From: Tannerella sp.
GTDB lineage: Bacteria > Bacteroidota > Bacteroidia > Bacteroidales > Tannerellaceae
Reading direction: 5' to 3'
Length of the DNA stretch: 35,123 nt
NCBI GenBank assembly: GCA_031265585.1
Contig: JAISCL010000067.1
Location: 1 to 35,123, forward strand
Shown here: in pieces, positions 30,824-35,123 of the stretch
Numbering within the stretch: position 1 is the first letter of the stretch
Layout of the letters: each line of letters begins with the position of its first letter
Position numbers and translations under genes: made by a program
Notes under the pieces: model-generated
What the model was told of the DNA's origin: nothing
The model's database searches: none
What the model saw: only the letters and a program-made list of their open reading frames with translations

Positions 30824-32289
30824 AAGAAACGGAGACGGGTTTCACACAGAGCGGAACAGCGGGAAGCCTTACATGGTCGCTCTCCGGCGGAAAGCTGACC
30901 ATCAGCGGAAACGGGGCAATACCGGATTACGGTTATGAAGAGTCTCCCTGGTACAGTTTCTGGGAACATATTACCGCCGTCATTATCGGAAAGGGCGTGA
31001 CAACGATTGGAGGGAATGCTTTTCTGAATTGCCGCAGCCTGACATCCGTGACCATTCCCAACAGTGTGACAACGATTGAATACGGTGCTTTTTACAATTG
31101 CAGCAGTCTGACGTCCGTGACCATTCCCAATAGCGTGACAGCGATTGCAGAGTCTGTTTTTGCCAGTTGCCGCAGTCTGACATCCGTGACCATACCTAAC
31201 AGTGTGACAGCAATTGGAGAGCGGGCTTTTTCCTATTGCTACAGCCTGACGTCCGTGACCATACCTAACAGTGTGAAAAGGATTGGAGAGTGGGCTTTTT
31301 CCGGTTGCAGTAGCCTGACATCCGTGATCATTCCCAACAGCGTGACAACTATTGAATACGGTGCTTTTTCCGGTTGTAGCAGCCTGACGTCCGTGACCAT
31401 TCCCAACAGCGTGACAGCGATTGGAGATGGACCTTTTTCCGGTTGCAGCAGCCTGATTGCCATTAAGGTGGAGAATGGGAGTTCCTGGTCTTCCATTAAC
31501 GGTATTTTATTCAATAAAGCCGGGACTGTTCTGATTCAATATCCGGGAGGAAAATCCGGGCATTATAACATTCCCAACAGCGTGACAGTGATTGGAGGGG
31601 CTGCTTTTGACGGTTGCAGCAGCCTGACGTCCGTGACCGTTCCCAACAGCGTGACAACGATTGGAGGGGGTGCTTTTTCCTATTGCAGCAGCCTGACGTC
31701 CGTGACCCTTCCCAACAGCGTGACAACGATTGGAGGGTTTGCTTTTTCAGATTGCAGCAGCCTGACATCCGTGACCCTTCCCAACAGCGTGACAACTATT
31801 GAGTACGATGCTTTTCACGGTTGCAGCAGCCTGACGTCCGTGACCATTCCCAACAGCGTGACAACGATTGGATGGTCTGCTTTTTACCGTTGCAGCAGCC
31901 TGACGTCCGTGACCATTCCCAACAGCGTGACAACGATTGAATGGTCTGCTTTTGCCGGTTGCAGCAGCCTGACGTCCGTGACCATTCCCAACAGCGTGAC
32001 AACTATTGCAAGCAGTACTTTTGCCAGTTGCAGCAGCCTGACGTCCGTGATCATTCCCAACAGCGTGACAACTATTGAATACGGTGCTTTTTACAATTGC
32101 AGCAGCCTGATGGATGTGACCGTTGAATGGGAAGAGCCGCTTTTTTTCATTGTAAGCACTGCGTTTGACCGTGTACCGCTGTCTTCCTGTACCCTGCACG
32201 TTCCTGACGGCACGAAAGCCCTCTACCAGAAGGCCGCTGTCTGGGAGGAGTTCGGAAACATTTTTGAAGATGCGGAGGGATGGGAATGA
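30691..32289 (+). CDS. BspA-like leucine-rich repeat lipoprotein (frameshifted before T9SS tail)
   Basis: The 532-aa product has a lipoprotein signal with lipobox CMAGC (Cys36). An N-cap (SLTWSLSGGKLTISGNGAIP) and about 15 LRR_5 repeats of 23 residues follow (SLTSVTIPNSVTTIEYGAF). Repeat 7 is interrupted by a 20-residue insertion beginning IKVENGSSW. The usual closing VPDGTKALYQKAAVWEEFGN comes next. The frame stops at 32287, but a T9SS sorting domain continues in another frame at 32280. One missing G in the run at 32282-32284 explains the break. BspA-like proteins bind fibronectin or other cells and are surface-exposed. A lipoprotein signal combined with a T9SS tail is unusual. Confidence 0.85.
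   Translation: MKKMNCKNEKSALGGALKRLGMVCLLIWGVWCMAGCDKDDDDLEEETETGFTQSGTAGSLTWSLSGGKLTISGNGAIPDYGYEESPWYSFWEHITAVIIGKGVTTIGGNAFLNCRSLTSVTIPNSVTTIEYGAFYNCSSLTSVTIPNSVTAIAESVFASCRSLTSVTIPNSVTAIGERAFSYCYSLTSVTIPNSVKRIGEWAFSGCSSLTSVIIPNSVTTIEYGAFSGCSSLTSVTIPNSVTAIGDGPFSGCSSLIAIKVENGSSWSSINGILFNKAGTVLIQYPGGKSGHYNIPNSVTVIGGAAFDGCSSLTSVTVPNSVTTIGGGAFSYCSSLTSVTLPNSVTTIGGFAFSDCSSLTSVTLPNSVTTIEYDAFHGCSSLTSVTIPNSVTTIGWSAFYRCSSLTSVTIPNSVTTIEWSAFAGCSSLTSVTIPNSVTTIASSTFASCSSLTSVIIPNSVTTIEYGAFYNCSSLMDVTVEWEEPLFFIVSTAFDRVPLSSCTLHVPDGTKALYQKAAVWEEFGNIFEDAEGWE
30985..32110. repeat. 69-bp coding tandem repeat (LRR array)
   Basis: About 15 units at 69-bp spacing, many nearly identical (CATTCCCAACAGCGTGACAA recurs). 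Repeat number may vary between strains. Confidence 0.9.
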
Positions 32290-32504
32290 TCCCGACGGCA
32301 GAGATGCAAGTTCGTATTTACGGCCATCTGTTATCCGTTGACAGTCCCGCCGCCGAACAGATTGCGATCTATTCCGCCGGCGGACAGTTGCTGTACCGTG
32401 TGCAGAAGCCGGCCGGTCAGGCTGCGTTCGAGTGGAACAGTTTGTCGCGCGGCGTGCTGATTGTCCGCGGTAGCAGCAGATGGATGGAGAAAGTCGTGAA
32501 GTGA
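32280..32504 (+). pseudogene. T9SS C-terminal sorting domain detached by a frameshift
   Basis: QVRIYGHLLSVDSPAAEQIA, IYSAGGQLLYRVQKPAG and SRGVLIVRGSSRWMEKVVK are the three conserved blocks of a type A T9SS sorting domain, which directs export through the Por secretion system. It overlaps the last 10 bp of the LRR gene in the +2 frame and has no signal of its own, so it is the broken tail of that protein, not a separate gene. Adding one G at 32282-32284 would give one 600-aa product. Confidence 0.85.
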
Positions 32505-32561
32505 AAACCGTTCGGACTTCCATCCTGAGAATCCTTTAATCAAGTAAATCAAGGTCAAAAA

Positions 32562-32753
32562 ACGGCGGAACCGAAAAGTCGGATAAGAGAGTAGGGGACA
32601 AATATTTAAAACAAAGAAGTATATGAAAAAGATGAACTGTAAAAATGAAAAGAGCGCCCATGGCGGCGCGCTGAAACGCCTGGGAATGGCATGTCTGCTT
32701 ATATGGGGCGTATGGTGTATGGCAGGTTGCGACAAGGATGACGACAACCTGCT
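32562..32753 (+). repeat. Shared leader plus lipoprotein signal module, copy B
   Basis: Second copy of the module at 30630, from GGCGGAACCGAAAAG to the first residues after the lipidated cysteine. Confidence 0.9.
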
Positions 32754-33054
32754 GGGAAAAACGGGAACGGTCACATACGACGGCAACACGTATACCGTCA
32801 GTGTGGAAGAAATCGGAAAAGACTCGCAGGGGTACACTTATGTCACACTGACGGGCGTGCCGGCGCTGATGAACATCCAGGGCGGGAATGTAAGCCCGGT
32901 GATCAATGCAAAAATCACGGTGGGCGGTTCCACCTTCGAAGCGAACAAATTCTCTTTCGTGACAGGAGGCATGACGTATTATTTTCCGACCAAAAAAGAC
33001 CCGGAAAAAATCACCCTCTACAGCGGTAAAGGCTCCACCCTTCTTGTATTCTGA
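32623..33054 (+). CDS. Small lipoprotein, beta-rich, sharing its signal with the LRR protein
   Basis: The 143-aa lipoprotein has a signal MKKMNCKNEKSAHGGALKRL with lipobox CMAGC, nearly identical to that of the LRR gene 2 kb upstream. The mature part is unrelated: a beta-rich domain of about 105 residues (GTVTYDGNTYTVSVEEIGKD, INAKITVGGSTFEANKFSFV, YYFPTKKDPEKITLYSGKGS). Family not recognised. It is probably an outer-membrane or surface lipoprotein. Confidence 0.7.
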   Translation: MKKMNCKNEKSAHGGALKRLGMACLLIWGVWCMAGCDKDDDNLLGKTGTVTYDGNTYTVSVEEIGKDSQGYTYVTLTGVPALMNIQGGNVSPVINAKITVGGSTFEANKFSFVTGGMTYYFPTKKDPEKITLYSGKGSTLLVF

Positions 33055-33080
33055 AAGTTGAAAAGGAAAGGAGGAAAGAA

Positions 33081-33311
33081 ATGAAGAAAAAGAGTATAGG
33101 AAAAAAGGCGCTTGGTGTTTTTTTAATACTTGTGGTAATGGCAGTGGGCATTGCCCTGGCTGTATGGTTTACGAAGCTTTACATCAACAGCGGTGCACGT
33201 GCTGTAATATTCTACGGATGGATACCGATACCGTTTATTGCGCTTCCGGCTTTACTGCCGCCCATCTTCGCATTGTGTGTCGCGTCTTCAATCAGGGAAA
33301 GATTTTTTTGA
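33081..33311 (+). CDS. Small two-helix membrane protein (76 aa)
   Basis: MKKKSIGKKALG, followed by a helix at about 12-33 (VFLILVVMAVGIALAVWFT), a short loop with NSGARA, and a second hydrophobic segment at about 44-68 (GWIPIPFIALPALLPPIFAL), ending RERFF. AGGAAAGGAGGAAAGAA, 10 nt upstream, is one of the few strong Shine-Dalgarno-like sequences here. No family is recognised. Two-hairpin element copy 6 starts 27 bp after the stop. Confidence 0.6.
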   Translation: MKKKSIGKKALGVFLILVVMAVGIALAVWFTKLYINSGARAVIFYGWIPIPFIALPALLPPIFALCVASSIRERFF

Positions 33312-33337
33312 CAATCAAAAATTGCCGGAATCACCTT

Positions 33338-33367
33338 CCGCTCGGCGTAGCGTCTTCGTTGCGATGC
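33338..33367 (+). repeat. Two-hairpin 3' element, copy 6 (fused to REP copy 6)
   Basis: CGCTCGGCGTAGCGTCTTCG runs directly into the palindrome at 33369. The second hairpin is missing, as if replaced. Confidence 0.65.
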
Positions 33368-33368
33368 C

Positions 33369-33396
33369 GTAGAGACGCGATGCATCGCGTCTCTAC
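33369..33396. repeat. REP palindrome copy 6
   Basis: Perfect 28-bp palindrome between element copy 6 and the leader at 33397. Confidence 0.95.
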
Positions 33397-33468
33397 AAAA
33401 AAAAACAGGGCAAGACCTGCGAAGCCATAAGAGCAGGAAGAATTGAAAATTGAAAAGGATATGAAAAA
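33397..33468 (+). repeat. Shared leader after REP copies 5 and 6, second copy
   Basis: Near-identical to 29508-29580, here ahead of the WG lipoprotein gene. Confidence 0.8.
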
Positions 33469-34078
33469 AGTAAAGTTTAGAAATGGAAGATGCACATCAG
33501 TCAGCATTATTTATGCAATAGTGTTTATTTGTGCAGCGCTGGGATATTCCTGCGAACAGAACGCAAACAGTGAATGGAAATGGGTTGAAGGGCCTGCGTC
33601 CGGAAAAGCAAAAACCGACAATTCGGAAAAACTGATCCCTAAAGAGGAAGACGGCAAATGGGGTTATGTCAATCAGGCCGGCGAATGGGTGGTTCCTCCG
33701 CAGTTTTCAGTAGCCGAAGAGTTTTCGTTCGGGGTTGGCAAGGCGATTCTCGTGTATCCGTATCCGGTCTTTTTTGATGTACATGGCATTGAAATAATCA
33801 AAACCTCATTCAAGATTAGCGGGATGTTTGGAGGAAATATGACCATTACCGGCGTAAACGGATATGAATGTAAGGGTATCAAACTGGAAGACATCGGCAA
33901 TTTTTCGGAAGGATACCTCACTGCACGTTCCGGTGGCAAATGGGGGTATCTCCACAGAACCGGAAGCTGGGCTGTTAAACCCCAGTTCGAAAAAGCCGGC
34001 GACTTCAGGAACGGCGTCGCAAAAGTAAAACTGGGAGACAGGGAGGGATATATTGTTTTGAAAATGGAAAGGTGGTAA
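33461..34078 (+). CDS. WG-repeat lipoprotein (short)
   Basis: The 205-aa protein starts at ATG 33461 (MKKVKFRNGRC), with ATG 33443 lying in the shared leader. The lipoprotein-type signal ends LGYSCEQ. Two clear WG units follow (DGKWGYVNQAGEWVVPPQFS, GGKWGYLHRTGSWAVKPQFE), with a diverged unit between. The last, GDREGYIVLKMERW, ends abruptly. It is shorter than the WG protein at 16532 and has no lipocalin-like tail. Its signal matches the orphan 5' fragment at 29326. Confidence 0.75.
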   Translation: MKKVKFRNGRCTSVSIIYAIVFICAALGYSCEQNANSEWKWVEGPASGKAKTDNSEKLIPKEEDGKWGYVNQAGEWVVPPQFSVAEEFSFGVGKAILVYPYPVFFDVHGIEIIKTSFKISGMFGGNMTITGVNGYECKGIKLEDIGNFSEGYLTARSGGKWGYLHRTGSWAVKPQFEKAGDFRNGVAKVKLGDREGYIVLKMERW

Positions 34079-34133
34079 TAGGTTAAAAAGGAAGATATGG
34101 ATGAAAGTGCAGTTGTTGGGCTGTTGCGACGCT

Positions 34134-34161
34134 GTAGAGACGCGATGCATCGCGTCTCTAC
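34134..34161. repeat. REP palindrome copy 7
   Basis: Perfect 28-bp palindrome, 55 bp after the WG-gene stop, with the left flank GTGCAGTTGTTGGGCTGTTG. A further GTGGAAACGCGG-like remnant lies just downstream (about 34170-34185). Confidence 0.95.
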
Positions 34162-34272
34162 AATACACGGCGCACCGCGTTTCCACAATAACAACGGTTA
34201 TGGGATGCAATGCAGCGGCAATACAAAAATCGCACTGGTAACGAATTAGATAATATAAAAATATAGGGCAGG

Positions 34273-34623
34273 ATGGCAGACAAATTTAAAAACACATACC
34301 GCATACCGCCGGCGCGGTGGCAGGACTGGGATTACGGGTCAAACGCCGCGTATTTCGTAACCGTCTGCACCGCACACCGCGAACGGTTTTTCGGGGAAAT
34401 CAGCGATGGCAGGATGCGCCTGTCCGAAACCGGAAAAACCGTACAGGTCGAATGGCTGAAAACGCCTGGGTTACGACCCGATATGAATATCATGTTGGGC
34501 GAATACGTGGTTATGCCTAATCATTTTCATGGGATTATCGTGATTAGTGAAAACCGGTATAATGTGAAGGGGGGCGGCGTAGAGACGCGATGCATCGCGT
34601 CTCTACAAATGAAAAAAAATTAA
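34273..34623 (+). pseudogene. RAYT transposase truncated at REP copy 8
   Basis: The 116-aa frame begins MADKFKNTYRIPPARWQDWD and contains AAYFVTVCTAHRERFFGEIS and the HUH motif in MPNHFHGIIVI. This is the REP-associated tyrosine transposase (Y1) family that processes single-stranded REP hairpins. About 100 residues in, the sequence passes into REP copy 8 and stops. The helix carrying the catalytic Tyr is missing, so the protein is probably inactive. The break at one of its presumed substrate palindromes is notable. Confidence 0.8.
34579..34606. repeat. REP palindrome copy 8
   Basis: Perfect 28-bp palindrome inside the 3' end of the RAYT frame; it supplies the residues VETRCIASLQ and the stop soon after. 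Confidence 0.95.
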
Positions 34624-34633
34624 CAGTAAGACA

Positions 34634-35123
34634 ATGAAAGAAACAAACAAAAAGCCGAAACTGTCGGCTGAGATTTTTATTATTCCGGTAGAGGAAAACC
34701 GGTATCTGGTCTATGCGCCCCTGCGGAAGGCCGCCTTTGTGGGTAATGCGCCGGTGGTTAACTTCCTGGCGGATTTGAAGGAAGGCGTTTACCGCGCAGA
34801 GGCAGACCCGGACGGGACGATCGCCGAGTTTCTGCGTCGGCTGGAAATCGTGGACGCGGGCACCGAAACGCCGCCCTCTGGACTGTGCGAGGGCGCACCC
34901 GAACCGGTGGGCGTATCGCTCTTCCTGACCACGGCGTGCAACCTGCGCTGCACGTACTGCTACGCTTCGGCGGGCGACACCGTGCGCGAGAAAATGCCGT
35001 TCGACGTAGCCGCGCGCGGCATCGACTTCGTGCTGCGCAACGCCGTCCGCCGGAAAGCGGAGCAGATCGAAATCAACTACCACGGCGGCGGCGAGCCGAC
35101 CGTGCACTGGGCGGTGCTGACCC
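34634..35123 (+). CDS. Radical SAM/SPASM-type protein, 5' part (3' end outside window)
   Basis: 163 codons are visible. An N-terminal domain of about 95 residues (FIIPVEENRYLVYAPLRKAA, FVGNAPVVNFLADLKEG) has the size and hydrophobic pattern seen ahead of radical SAM peptide-modifying enzymes. The cluster motif CNLRCTYC (CxxxCxxC) follows near residue 105-112, then HGGGEPTVHW. These point to an anSME/peptide-maturase-like radical SAM enzyme using a 4Fe-4S cluster. Which substrate it modifies cannot be told. GC content is much higher than in the array, so this is probably resident chromosome resuming. No precursor-peptide ORF is visible just upstream. Confidence 0.85.
   Translation, partial: MKETNKKPKLSAEIFIIPVEENRYLVYAPLRKAAFVGNAPVVNFLADLKEGVYRAEADPDGTIAEFLRRLEIVDAGTETPPSGLCEGAPEPVGVSLFLTTACNLRCTYCYASAGDTVREKMPFDVAARGIDFVLRNAVRRKAEQIEINYHGGGEPTVHWAVLT

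Noticed and set aside
31239-32523. Open frames antisense to the LRR array
   Set aside because: They arise from the repetitive coding sequence read backwards.
14899-34606. Chromosomal integron
   Set aside because: No tyrosine integrase and no attC-type imperfect repeats with the expected core sites; only the layout is similar.
34100-34633. Precursor peptide for the radical SAM enzyme
   Set aside because: The only frame here is the truncated RAYT; no short Cys-rich or repeat-containing peptide is present.

Overview
The window looks like a chromosome segment of a Bacteroidota species, most likely Bacteroidales. The signs are promoter elements of the TAnnTTTG (-7) type, weak or absent Shine-Dalgarno sequences, and a galM-sugar permease-galK operon in the order known from Bacteroides. 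An HU-related DNA-binding protein, BspA-type leucine-rich repeat proteins, WG-repeat lipoproteins, small outer-membrane beta-barrels and a type IX secretion (T9SS) sorting domain point the same way. Genus cannot be set from the sequence alone.

Layout. (1) 1-12.7 kb is mostly ordinary chromosome: the 3' end of a GH95-like fucosidase, an NtrB/NtrC-type pair (sensor kinase plus sigma-54 activator), a broken RAYT transposase fragment, a zinc-ribbon membrane protein, glutamine-dependent NAD synthetase, the galactose operon, a beta-barrel-like protein, and a membrane protein with two HTH domains. (2) 12.7-14.7 kb is a scarred junction. It holds a frameshifted AAA-ATPase/PD-(D/E)XK remnant, a promoter-driven small ORF containing a 45-bp AG microsatellite, a strong terminator, an HU-like gene, 22-bp tandem repeats with a palindromic core, and a chimeric gene ending in half of a glucosaminidase domain. 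(3) 14.9-34.1 kb is a long accessory array, all on the + strand, of about 22 mostly small and mostly secreted, lipidated or membrane genes. Its centre is an 888-aa TIR-transmembrane-TPR protein. (4) 34.2-35.1 kb has a RAYT gene cut off at a REP palindrome, then the start of a radical SAM enzyme that runs off the window.

The array is the unusual part. Its genes are unrelated in their mature regions but share flanking parts in several combinations. These are: (a) a short hairpin 10-55 nt upstream of start codons, often capped by a GCAA or GAAA loop and with stems that co-vary; (b) near-identical leader plus signal-peptide modules reused on different proteins; (c) a two-hairpin element 4-30 bp after stop codons; and (d) eight copies plus a fragment of a 28-bp perfect or near-perfect palindrome. 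The layout reads as gene - 3' hairpins - palindrome - leader hairpin - gene, which resembles cassettes. No integrase is visible; the only recombination-related genes are two broken RAYT transposases. I infer recombination between repeated flanks that reassorts export signals and bodies. That is a hypothesis, not a demonstrated mechanism.

No tRNA, rRNA or CRISPR array was seen.
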